NCBI GenBank assembly: GCA_048268105.1
Contig: JBLWWH010000005.1
Coordinates: 1-64,000 of the forward strand
Direction: 5' to 3'
Source: Profundicola sp048268105
GTDB lineage: Bacteria; Bacteroidota; Bacteroidia; Flavobacteriales; Weeksellaceae
DNA: 64,000 nt
Below are positions 7,053-15,798 of this stretch, in pieces. Made by a program: the position numbers and the translations under genes. Every line of letters begins with the position of its first letter. Position 1 is the first letter of the stretch. A model generated the notes under the pieces. That model was not told the origin of the DNA, ran no database searches, and saw only the letters and a list, made by a program, of their open reading frames with translations.

Positions 7053-9692
7053 TTATCTACCTTTTTCTGTTCTGTTCTTAACCGTTACGTGACCTGAGTA
7101 TTTTCTACCGTCAGACACTTCTAAGATATACCAATAATCTTGTGTAGAAACTTTGTTTCCAGATAAATCTCTACCATCCCAAAGAACATTGCTATCTACC
7201 GTGGCTTCGTGAACAATTGCACCATATCTATCAAAGATTCTGATGTATGAACCTGGGTAAACTTCTAATCCTGGAACTCTCCAAGTATCGTTGATACCAT
7301 CTCCGTTTGGCGTAAACATAGTTGGCCAAGATAAAATTGAAGCCACTTCAAATTCACTCACACATCCGTCTGCACCTCTCACATAAATGTTATAAGTACC
7401 TTGGTGCAAGTTTCCAAATACGTTTGAATCTTGGAAGATAAATCCACCTAATGAATATTCATAAGGTTCAACACCTCCTTCTGCTACAACAGTGAAAGAG
7501 TTCTGTCCTACTTCAATGTTAGCAATGATTGGTGCGCTTCCTGGAACTACACTAAAGTTATGTCTGAAAGTACATCCATTAGCATCCGTTACATCTACCC
7601 AATATGCTCCTAACTCATCAACTTCAATGCTTTGTGTAGTTTCACCTGTACTCCAATTATAAGTTTCAAAACCTGCACCTGCATCAACGATTTCTGAATA
7701 TCCTGAACAAATTGAAACCTCTGCTGGAATATTTAAATCTGGTTGAGCAAAGTATGCTAAGTTGATCTCTGCAATACTTACACAATCTCCATCTGCTACT
7801 TGAGCATAAACAACACTTGGTACACTTGCTGTATAAGATGTTGCATTTTCAATCGGACTGGTTCCGTTCATAGCATTTGCCTCTGATGTATAGTAAGTAA
7901 CTGTACCTACGTCTGAAACGTTAGCTGTAGTTAAGTCAAATGTTCCTTGTCCATTGTCTGCATAACAAACATTTAAAGTAACATCATTCACTGAAATACC
8001 ATCTGTCAACTCAAAAGTAACCATGGCCACATCAGAACAATCTCCTGCAGAAACATGAATGTAAACTGTAGTAGTACCTGTTAAGTCATATGAAGATGGG
8101 TTAGCAATATTGTTTTCGTTACCAGCAACCGCATCAGCTTCGTTTAAATAATAAGTAGCTGTAAATCCAGTCGTATCTGCAATTACATCTGCAAAAGCAA
8201 CCGTTAAATCTACAGTTTCTGTTCCGTCATTAAACAAATCACAATAAGCATAAGCTTCTGCAACATCATTTACTTGTGGAGCATCTAATACATTTAATGT
8301 TAAAGTAGTTGTAGATTCACATCCACCTTCTGCACTAAGCGCAACATATAAAACAACTGAATCAGTTTCGTAGGCTTCTTCATCTGTAATATAGTTATCA
8401 TTCCAAGCGATAGCGTCCGCTTCGTTTAAGTAGAATCTAATATTTCCTTGGTTGGTACCTAAAATTTCTGAAGTATAATCATTTAAGTTAAATACTTCAA
8501 CACCATCACCATCCAAATCACAAACTGAATCCTCTACTGCGTTTAATACGATGCTCTCTACTACTTCTAAAGTGATAGTAGATGTACCATAACAATCACC
8601 AGCATCACCTCTAACATAGATTACAGTACCATCAGCAGCAGAATAATATGTTGGATCTTCGATAGCGTTTTCAGGATTACCCTCGTCAGCAGCTTCTTGA
8701 GAAGTATAGTAGCTTAAAACTAATTCTTGCTCATCATTTGCGTTTACATCAGCCACCGTTAGGTCAAAGATTTCAACACCATCACCATTGTTATCGCAGA
8801 AACTAATCGTAGTATCTTGCATTTCAGGCTCAGGAATTAAGTTGAAACTAATAATAACCACTTCAACTTCACCCGTTGTGAAATTCTCTAAACGAGCATA
8901 AACTGTTAAAGCTTCATCTAAAGTAAATGTTTGAATTGGTTCAACTGTATCTGTATAGTTATATGCACCTTGTGATGTAGAGTGGAAAGTAACACCAATA
9001 TTGGCATCTCCACCACTAATTTCATCGATATAGTTATCTAAGTTAACCGTCTCTTCTCCATTTCCATCATAATCACAGAAAGAATATGTTGGCCCTAAGA
9101 TAGAACAATCGAAAGTAGCTGTCATTTCATCTCTAGGAATTAAGTTGATAAAACCAGCTTGTCTAGAGAAGTTTGTAATCATAATGATATAAACTTCACC
9201 AGCGTTTACTACCTGAGGGTTTTCTGTTGGTTCTGGTATACAACCATCACCACTATAGAAATCGATAACCTCAAAAGCTGTAGAATCATAACTACTATCA
9301 ACCACGTTATCAGCAGTTAATTCGTTACAAGCATGCTCGCTTTCAAATGGTCCCCATACGGTAAAGTCAACATCTAATCCTTCACCAGTTTGATCCATCC
9401 CTGTATACTGAGTTAAATCAAAAATCGCTGTACCCGTAGTAGATACGCGCATGTAATACCAAAGTGGATTGGGTTGAGATGAGTTACATCCATAGTTAGT
9501 CCCTGGAGCCTCGTTTGCTGTATTTTGAAAACCAATCTCACTTGGGATATTCAACCCGAAGTTGTTATCTGGACACACAGGCAATGCCGTGGCACAAGTT
9601 GTATTGGTATTATTTTGCGCTAAAGCAAATGATGACACAAACAAGCTAAATATGGTTGCATTTACCCAATTTAATTGTAAAAGTCTTTTCAT
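7053..9692 (-). CDS. Large surface adhesin with type B T9SS sorting domain
   Basis: An 879-residue secreted protein. Signal peptide 1-25 (FALAQ). Residues ~30-195 form a Cys-containing N-terminal domain often seen in Bacteroidetes gliding-type adhesins. Then come five repeats that each open with a C-D-x-x-x-D-G-like motif at C206, C299, C391, C484 and C576, that is, every 92-93 residues. Residues ~650-785 hold two more beta domains (NWSTGETTQSI, EGGVEPYEYSLGG; SprB-like). The last ~90 residues (FTPNGDGINDTW, IFDRYGAIV, WDG, GxVTVKN) are a clear type B C-terminal domain. The Asp-rich repeats suggest calcium binding. It is co-transcribed with PorP/SprF; a role in adhesion or gliding is inferred. 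Confidence 0.88.
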   Translation of the reverse strand: MKRLLQLNWVNATIFSLFVSSFALAQNNTNTTCATALPVCPDNNFGLNIPSEIGFQNTANEAPGTNYGCNSSQPNPLWYYMRVSTTGTAIFDLTQYTGMDQTGEGLDVDFTVWGPFESEHACNELTADNVVDSSYDSTAFEVIDFYSGDGCIPEPTENPQVVNAGEVYIIMITNFSRQAGFINLIPRDEMTATFDCSILGPTYSFCDYDGNGEETVNLDNYIDEISGGDANIGVTFHSTSQGAYNYTDTVEPIQTFTLDEALTVYARLENFTTGEVEVVIISFNLIPEPEMQDTTISFCDNNGDGVEIFDLTVADVNANDEQELVLSYYTSQEAADEGNPENAIEDPTYYSAADGTVIYVRGDAGDCYGTSTITLEVVESIVLNAVEDSVCDLDGDGVEVFNLNDYTSEILGTNQGNIRFYLNEADAIAWNDNYITDEEAYETDSVVLYVALSAEGGCESTTTLTLNVLDAPQVNDVAEAYAYCDLFNDGTETVDLTVAFADVIADTTGFTATYYLNEADAVAGNENNIANPSSYDLTGTTTVYIHVSAGDCSDVAMVTFELTDGISVNDVTLNVCYADNGQGTFDLTTANVSDVGTVTYYTSEANAMNGTSPIENATSYTASVPSVVYAQVADGDCVSIAEINLAYFAQPDLNIPAEVSICSGYSEIVDAGAGFETYNWSTGETTQSIEVDELGAYWVDVTDANGCTFRHNFSVVPGSAPIIANIEVGQNSFTVVAEGGVEPYEYSLGGFIFQDSNVFGNLHQGTYNIYVRGADGCVSEFEVASILSWPTMFTPNGDGINDTWRVPGLEVYPGSYIRIFDRYGAIVHEATVDSNVLWDGRDLSGNKVSTQDYWYILEVSDGRKYSGHVTVKNRTEKGR

Positions 9693-9694
9693 AA

Positions 9695-10030
9695 TTATTC
9701 TTTTGTAAACAATTTTCTATAAATTCTCTTTCCACTATCAATGATTTCGATGAAATAATTTCCAGATGGTAAAGTAGAAATATCTATTTTATTAACTTGT
9801 TTTCCCCTAGTGATCTCAAATTCTGTTACAATTCTAGCATCATTAGTTGTTTTGTCCTCAGCTGTAAAAATATAAGTTGACAGCTGCATCGTATTTACTG
9901 GGTTTGATTCCAGTTCCAAAATGTTTGTAACATGTGTAGATGCAAGAGAGAATCTTGGATTTTCTTTTTCTTGCGCATGTAGCAATCCAATTAAACATAT
10001 GAGCATAATGGACAGTAAGAATTTTTTCAT
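9695..10030 (-). CDS. Small secreted protein consisting mainly of a T9SS type A-like C-terminal domain
   Basis: 111 residues. I start at the ATG at 10030 (MKKFLLSIML), which opens a clean signal peptide ending LLHAQ (residue ~20); a longer frame would put 27 non-signal residues in front. The mature part has the layout of a type A sorting domain: an SNPV segment like the usual PNPV, a central strand region, then KIDISTLPSGNYFIEI and a basic end (KRIYRKLFTKE). No cargo domain precedes it. It is the first gene of the operon, with only 2 bases between its stop and the adhesin start. Function unknown; DUF3244-like proteins have a similar pattern. Confidence 0.7.
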   Translation of the reverse strand: MKKFLLSIMLICLIGLLHAQEKENPRFSLASTHVTNILELESNPVNTMQLSTYIFTAEDKTTNDARIVTEFEITRGKQVNKIDISTLPSGNYFIEIIDSGKRIYRKLFTKE

Positions 10031-10418
10031 AAAATGAATTATTAACAAATTAGGTTCAATTTTAGTGATTTTTTCGGATATAGGAAAATATATTAACATA
10101 AAGTTGCGCATTTACATCAAGATTAGTTTGAATAAAAATTAGGCATTTCTATACACAGCTAGCAAGTTAGTAAATTAATAAGGTTTTAATAACATGTATG
10201 GCAAGTATATATGCCCATAAGTTTAATTTTATATACTTTAAAAATTGAAGTAATTTTTATAAAAATTATCAAAATCTTCTTTCTCCAAATTTTTTAAGTT
10301 TTTAATCTAGCTAAGCAAGAAATTTATCCTTCTAAATTTAAACATAGGTCATATTAAAATAAATCTCTTAGATTTCATTAAATTTGCCAACCTATTCATT
10401 AAAAATAAAAAGTTTAGC
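10031..10418. other. Divergent intergenic region between the adhesin operon and icd
   Basis: 388 AT-rich bases. It holds the icd promoter (10379-10386) and must hold the start of the minus-strand adhesin operon, for which I find no exact TAnnTTTG element. No open frame with protein-like composition is visible on either strand, and I see no repeats. Confidence 0.6.
10379..10386 (+). promoter_or_regulatory. Bacteroidetes -7 element for icd
   Basis: TAAATTTG fits the TAnnTTTG consensus and lies 32 bases before the icd ATG. No clear TTG is present at the -33 position. Confidence 0.5.
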
Positions 10419-12629
10419 ATGTCAAAAATTTATTACACCTTAACTGATGAAGCTCCTATGTTAGCTACACATTCCTTTTTACCATTGGTACAAGGAATTA
10501 CTTCTACTGCAGGAATTGAACTTATTCCAACTGATATTTCTTTATCAGGAAGAATCTTAGCTAATTTTCCAGATAGATTAAAAGAAGACCAAAAAGTAGC
10601 AGACGCCTTATCTGAATTAGGTGATTTGGCTAAAACTCCCGAGGCCAACATCATTAAAACTCCTAATATTTCGGCTTCTGTACCTCAATTAGAAGAGGCT
10701 ATTGAGGAGCTACAAGCTAAAGGTTATGATGTTCCAAACTATCCAGCTGAACCTAAAAATGCTGAAGAGGAGGAAATTAAGAAAAGATATGCTGTTGTTT
10801 TGGGTTCTGCCGTAAACCCCGTTTTACGCGAAGGTAACTCAGATAGACGTTCACCAAGACCGGTTAAAAATTACGCCAAAGCTCATCCGCACAGAATGGG
10901 TGAATGGAAAAAAGACTCTAAAACAAATGTTGCTCACATGCAACAAGGTGATTTCTACGGAACAGAAAAATCTGTAACGGTAGAAAATGATGGTCAATAC
11001 AAAATTGTTTTTGAAGCGGCTGATGGATCTAATGAAGTATTAAAAGATTATGCTCCGTTATTAGCCGGAGAAATCATTGATACCTCTGTAATGAAAATGA
11101 AAGAATTAAAGTCATTCATTGCAGAAGCAATTGCAGAAGCCAAAGAAAAAGACATTTTATTATCGGCGCATTTAAAAGCGACTATGATGAAAATTTCTGA
11201 CCCAATTATCTTTGGTGCTATTGTAGAGGTGTTCTTCAAAGATGTATTCGAAACTTTCAAAGCTGAATTCAAAGAATTAGACATTAATCCAAATAGCGGT
11301 TTAGAATCTTTATTAGATAAAATTAAAGGTCACACCAAGGAAAATGAAATTAAAGCTGCTATTGATAAAGCTTTAGAAAATGGTCCACGTGTAGCGATGG
11401 TGAATTCAGATAAAGGAATTACCAATTTCCACGTTCCTTCAGACATTATTATCGATGCTTCTATGGCGGCAACCATTAGAAATGGTGGTAAAATGTGGAA
11501 CAAATATGGAAAAGAAGAAGATACTTTAGCGATTATTCCAGATCGTTCGTATGCAGGATTCTATCAAGCTGCTATCGACGATAACAGAGAAAACGGAACT
11601 TTAGACGTTACAACCATGGGAACTGTTCCAAACGTTGGTTTAATGGCACAAAAAGCTGAAGAATATGGTTCTCATGATAAAACTTTCCAAGCCAAAGGCG
11701 AAGGAAAAATTAAAGTAGTAGACCAAGATGGTAGCATCTTTATGGAGCAAAAAGTTGAGGAAGGAGATATCTTCAGAATGTGTCAAGTTAAAGACGCTCC
11801 TATCAAAGACTGGGTTAAATTAGCTGTGAATAGAGCAAGATTATCTGATACGCCAGCGATTTTCTGGTTAGACCAAGGAAGAGCTCACGATAGAGAAATC
11901 ATTAAAAAAGTTGAAAAATACTTAGCTGAGTTAGATACTGAAGGACTTGACATCAGCATCATGGATGTAAAAGACGCCATGAGAAAAACATTAGAAAGAG
12001 CACGTGCGGGTAAAGATACCATCTCAGTCTCTGGAAATGTTTTAAGAGATTATATCACGGATTTATTCCCCATTCTTGAATTAGGAACTTCTGCTAAAAT
12101 GTTATCTATCGTTCCATTAATGGAAGGCGGTGGATTGTTCGAAACGGGTGCAGGCGGAACCGCTCCAAAGCATATCGAGCAATTTATAGAAGAAGGATAT
12201 TTACGTTGGGATTCATTAGGTGAATTCTTAGCTTTAGGTGCTTCATTAGAGCATTTAGGACAAGCATTTAATAATCCAAAAGCATTGGTTTTATCCGAAA
12301 CATTAGACGATGCCGTAGATAAATTCTTACAAGAAGATAAATCTCCAGCTAGAAAATTAGGTTCTATCGACAACCGCGGATCTCACTTCTATTTAGCTAA
12401 ATATTGGGCAGAAGCCTTAGCCAAACAAGATAAAGATCAAGAGTTGAAAGATAAGTTTACGCAAGTTTCTAATGAGTTAAATAAAAATGAAGATAAAATC
12501 AACGAAGAATTGATTGGGTCTCAAGGTAAAGCTCAAGAAATTGGAGGTTACTACAAACCAGACGAGAAGTTGACCGAAGCGGCCATGCGTCCTTCTACAA
12601 CTTTAAACGAAATTATTAATTCGATTTAA
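10419..12629 (+). CDS. icd: Monomeric NADP-dependent isocitrate dehydrogenase
   Basis: 736 residues, the length of the monomeric IDH family (about 740), not of the 400-residue dimeric type. The start (KIYYTLTDEAPMLATHSFLP), the substrate-binding segment NSDRRSPRPVKNYA (residues ~133-146), TMGTVPNVGLMAQKAEEYGSHDKTF and ETGAGGTAPKH (residues ~577) are all characteristic. It oxidatively decarboxylates isocitrate to 2-oxoglutarate in the TCA cycle, in the cytoplasm; NADP use is inferred from the family. Monocistronic, with a TAnnTTTG promoter and a strong terminator. Confidence is high because the length and several long motifs agree. Confidence 0.96.
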   Translation: MSKIYYTLTDEAPMLATHSFLPLVQGITSTAGIELIPTDISLSGRILANFPDRLKEDQKVADALSELGDLAKTPEANIIKTPNISASVPQLEEAIEELQAKGYDVPNYPAEPKNAEEEEIKKRYAVVLGSAVNPVLREGNSDRRSPRPVKNYAKAHPHRMGEWKKDSKTNVAHMQQGDFYGTEKSVTVENDGQYKIVFEAADGSNEVLKDYAPLLAGEIIDTSVMKMKELKSFIAEAIAEAKEKDILLSAHLKATMMKISDPIIFGAIVEVFFKDVFETFKAEFKELDINPNSGLESLLDKIKGHTKENEIKAAIDKALENGPRVAMVNSDKGITNFHVPSDIIIDASMAATIRNGGKMWNKYGKEEDTLAIIPDRSYAGFYQAAIDDNRENGTLDVTTMGTVPNVGLMAQKAEEYGSHDKTFQAKGEGKIKVVDQDGSIFMEQKVEEGDIFRMCQVKDAPIKDWVKLAVNRARLSDTPAIFWLDQGRAHDREIIKKVEKYLAELDTEGLDISIMDVKDAMRKTLERARAGKDTISVSGNVLRDYITDLFPILELGTSAKMLSIVPLMEGGGLFETGAGGTAPKHIEQFIEEGYLRWDSLGEFLALGASLEHLGQAFNNPKALVLSETLDDAVDKFLQEDKSPARKLGSIDNRGSHFYLAKYWAEALAKQDKDQELKDKFTQVSNELNKNEDKINEELIGSQGKAQEIGGYYKPDEKLTEAAMRPSTTLNEIINSI

Positions 12630-12655
12630 TCGATATTTTTAAATTGTTATTGTTC

Positions 12656-12694
12656 ATCTCTCCAAGGTCATAGACTTTGGAGAGATTTTTTTTA
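12656..12694 (+). terminator. Intrinsic terminator of icd
   Basis: ATCTCTCCAA (12656-12665) pairs perfectly with TTGGAGAGAT (12677-12686); GTC/GAC can extend the stem. Eight T residues follow. Confidence 0.88.
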
Positions 12695-12695
12695 A

Positions 12696-12718
12696 TACTT
12701 TTGAGTTCATTATTTTTG
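12696..12718 (+). promoter_or_regulatory. Two overlapping -7 elements before the GH3/beta-lactamase gene
   Basis: TACTTTTG (12696-12703) and TATTTTTG (12711-12718) both match TAnnTTTG. A TTG at 12677-12679, inside the icd terminator stem, lies 16 bases before the first. The second ends 22 bases before the ATG. Which one is used cannot be told. Confidence 0.45.
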
Positions 12719-12740
12719 TCTCCATTAATCCCTTCATTAT

Positions 12741-15635
12741 ATGAAAAAGCACATTCTGTTCTTAATATCAATGCTATATGTTACTGTACAGGCGCAGAAC
12801 AACACGCACCCGCTCTACAAAGACGCCCAGCAAGCTACATGGGTGGACAGTGTCTACCATAGCATGAGCATGGACCAAAAAATCGGTCAGCTATTTATGG
12901 TAGCGGCCTACTCCAACAAGGGTTCATCGCACAAAGAGGAGCTAAAAAGACTTATTCAAGAAGAAGAAATTGGTGGAATGATTTTCATGCAAGACGATGC
13001 TCAAGTTCAAGTGGAAATGATCAACGAATTCCAAAGCTTAAGTAAAGTTCCACTTTTGATTGGAATGGACGCAGAATGGGATTTATCTATGCGATTAAAG
13101 AACACAAACAAGTTTCCATGGGCCATGACCACTGCAGCACTAGCAGAAAATGATTTGATCACCCAAATGGGTACGAAAGTTAGTGATCATTTAAAACGCG
13201 TTGGAGCTCATTTTAACTTTGCTCCGGTGGTGGATGTCAATGTAAATCCTAAAAATCCAATTATTGGAAATCGTGCTTTTGGAGCAGATCCAGTGAATGT
13301 GAGTGAAAAAGGATTTGCTTATATGGATGGAATGCAAAAAAATGGGGTTTTAGCATCCGCAAAACATTTCCCAGGTCATGGGGATACTGATAAAGATTCA
13401 CACAAGACACTTCCGCTGATTGGGCATGATCGTCAGAGATTAGACTCCATAGAACTTTATCCATATAGACATTTGATAGATAGAGGATTAACCAGCATTA
13501 TGGTGGCGCATTTGAATGTTCCAGCTTTAGAACCTAATGCAAATCTTCCATCTTCCTTATCTAAGAAAATTGTAACCGAATTATTAAAAGAAGAATTAGG
13601 TTTTAAAGGTTTAATTATCACCGACGCTTTGAATATGAGCGGAGTGACCAATAGCTACCCAAATGGATTGACAGATTATATGGCTTTTGAGGCAGGTAAT
13701 GATATTTTGCTATTCTCTCAAGCTGTGAAAGTTGGAAAGGAAAAAATTAGAGGAGGCATTGAATCAGGAGACATTCCAGAAAGTCGTTTAGAGGAAAGTG
13801 TGAAAAAGATTTTAATGTCTAAATATTTTGTTGGTTTAAACAAATTCAAAGCTATTCCAACGCATAATTTAATGGCAGATTTAAATGATGCCGAAAGCAA
13901 AGCCTTAACCCAAAAGATATTTGAGGAATCTGCTACTTTACTTAAAAACGAGAAGTCTATTCTTCCGATTGTTGATATTAAACACAAAAAGTTTGCATGG
14001 TTAGGTTTAGAAGAAGGTGACAAAGAAGATTATTATCAATATTTAAGAAAATATGTAGAAGTTGATAAAATCGATTTAAACAAAGGCTTTACGGTGAACG
14101 ATTTAGATCAATATGACTATGTATTTATTTCGGTTCATAAATTAAACGAAACACCTTATAAATCCTATGTTGTATCACAAAACTCAAGAGATTTAATTCG
14201 CCGTATTGGAATGAAATCAAAGGTGATTCTTAGTGTTTTTGGTAGTCCTTATGCACTATTGAACCTAGACGACCACACCTCTAATGCTACGATTGTAGCT
14301 TATCAAAACCATGACGACGCAATGAAAGTTGTTCCACAATTGATCTTTGGTGCGATTCCGTTCAAAGGTAAATTACCTGTAACAATCAATGAAGATTATC
14401 ATTACGGAAGTTGTTTAGAAACTCAAATCACCCAACGTTTGGGCTATGCCGCACCTGAAAGTGTAGGAATGAGCAGCGAGAAGCTTAATCGCATTGATGA
14501 AATCGCAAATTGGGCGATGCAAATTCAAGCTACGCCAGGAATGCAAATTATAGTAGCCAAAAATGGCAAGGTGGTTTATGATAAATCATTTGGTTATTTC
14601 ACCTACGACAAGAAAAAAAAAGTTGAGTGGGATGATTTATATGATGTAGCGTCTATTACGAAAGTTGTTGGAACGCTACCACTTATCATGTCACAAGTAG
14701 AAGATAAAAATTTCAATTTAGATGAACCTTTAAAAAACTATATCCCAAGAGCTATTTTTAGTGACAAAAGCAATGTTACGCCCAGAGAAATTTTAGCGCA
14801 CCAAGCGGGATTTTATCCATGGATTCCTTTTTATAAGGAAACGATGGATAGTATAAGCTATACGCCACTTCCTAATTATTATTCGAATACACCCAAACCA
14901 GGATTTGATATTCCTGTGGCTGAAAATATGTTCATGTTGAATTCGTACAAAGATTCAATGATGAATAAAATATTTTTAAAAGAAAGTGTTCCTAAAAGAT
15001 ATAGATACAGTGATTTAGGTTATTATTTATTTAAAGATTATTTAGAAAGAAGCAAATACCAACCACTAGACATGCAAGTTAAGAATCAATTTTATGCCCC
15101 GCTAGGGATGAGTTTTACCACTTATAATCCTTTGAATGAATTTCCTAAAGATAAAATTGTACCAACGGAAAATGATCAGATTTTTAGAAAACAGTTAATC
15201 CAAGGATATGTTCATGACCAAGGAGCTGCTATGATGGGTGGTGTAGCAGGACATGCCGGCATATTTTCTAACGCGAATGATTTAGCCAAAATGATGCAAT
15301 TGTTCTTAAATGATGGCTCATACGGCGGGAAAAAATATTTCAGCAAAGATGTGATTAAAGAGTTTACTAAGTATCAATATAGAGCACAAAGCAATCGCAG
15401 AGGTTTAGGTTTTGACAAACAATTTGGAAACAAAGGGCCTGCTTGTCCTTGCGTCTCCTCCTCTAGTTTTGGTCATTCTGGTTTTACAGGAACCTTAGCC
15501 TGGGCAGATCCTGAAAAAGATTTAGTTTATATCTTTCTTTCGAATAGAGTTTATCCTTCGGCTGATAACAGAAAGTTGATTCAACACGACATTCGAGAGA
15601 AAATTCATCAGCGTATTTATGATGCCATTGATTGA
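12741..15635 (+). CDS. Glycoside hydrolase family 3 (NagZ-like) fused to a class C beta-lactamase-type serine hydrolase
   Basis: 964 residues with a signal peptide (to VQAQ, residue 19). Residues ~35-365 form a GH3 catalytic domain: the NagZ-type motif KHFPGHGDTDKDSH at 208-221 (with the Asp/His pair used as acid/base by N-acetylglucosaminidases) and the nucleophile D295 in IITDALNMSG. Residues ~375-560 resemble a GH3 C-terminal domain. Residues ~575-960 are a beta-lactamase/PBP4* fold with S638-I-T-K641 (SxxK), YSDLGYYLF as the Y-x-(N/D)-like motif and GHSGFTGT as the third motif. The fusion is known in Bacteroidetes; it probably acts on peptidoglycan fragments in the periplasm. The first ~170 coding bases after the signal peptide are clearly more GC-rich than the rest. 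Confidence 0.88.
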   Translation: MKKHILFLISMLYVTVQAQNNTHPLYKDAQQATWVDSVYHSMSMDQKIGQLFMVAAYSNKGSSHKEELKRLIQEEEIGGMIFMQDDAQVQVEMINEFQSLSKVPLLIGMDAEWDLSMRLKNTNKFPWAMTTAALAENDLITQMGTKVSDHLKRVGAHFNFAPVVDVNVNPKNPIIGNRAFGADPVNVSEKGFAYMDGMQKNGVLASAKHFPGHGDTDKDSHKTLPLIGHDRQRLDSIELYPYRHLIDRGLTSIMVAHLNVPALEPNANLPSSLSKKIVTELLKEELGFKGLIITDALNMSGVTNSYPNGLTDYMAFEAGNDILLFSQAVKVGKEKIRGGIESGDIPESRLEESVKKILMSKYFVGLNKFKAIPTHNLMADLNDAESKALTQKIFEESATLLKNEKSILPIVDIKHKKFAWLGLEEGDKEDYYQYLRKYVEVDKIDLNKGFTVNDLDQYDYVFISVHKLNETPYKSYVVSQNSRDLIRRIGMKSKVILSVFGSPYALLNLDDHTSNATIVAYQNHDDAMKVVPQLIFGAIPFKGKLPVTINEDYHYGSCLETQITQRLGYAAPESVGMSSEKLNRIDEIANWAMQIQATPGMQIIVAKNGKVVYDKSFGYFTYDKKKKVEWDDLYDVASITKVVGTLPLIMSQVEDKNFNLDEPLKNYIPRAIFSDKSNVTPREILAHQAGFYPWIPFYKETMDSISYTPLPNYYSNTPKPGFDIPVAENMFMLNSYKDSMMNKIFLKESVPKRYRYSDLGYYLFKDYLERSKYQPLDMQVKNQFYAPLGMSFTTYNPLNEFPKDKIVPTENDQIFRKQLIQGYVHDQGAAMMGGVAGHAGIFSNANDLAKMMQLFLNDGSYGGKKYFSKDVIKEFTKYQYRAQSNRRGLGFDKQFGNKGPACPCVSSSSFGHSGFTGTLAWADPEKDLVYIFLSNRVYPSADNRKLIQHDIREKIHQRIYDAID

Positions 15636-15798
15636 GTGAAAAGTGAAGAATGGAAAATGTATCATCAAGAGTGATAAGTTAATAGTGAAAAATGAGGTGT
15701 GAGAAATTATGACTTTTTTCTTGTGGCTTAAATTTCTTTCTTCTTTATACCTTCTTCTTTCTATTCAATTAATATCTTTACATTCAAATTAAAGGAAT

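Noticed and set aside
10031..10111. 27-codon N-terminal extension of the CTD-like gene
   Set aside because: The extension would bury the signal peptide; the ATG at 10030 gives a normal one.
12677..12862. 61-codon open frame overlapping the start of the GH3/beta-lactamase gene
   Set aside because: It runs through the icd terminator and in another frame of the GH3 signal peptide region; codon pattern belongs to the GH3 frame.
15636..15798. Short GTGA-type repeated words after the GH3 gene (AGTGAAAA, AGTGATAA, AGTGAAAA)
   Set aside because: Too short and imperfect to call a repeat array; no regular spacing as in CRISPR.
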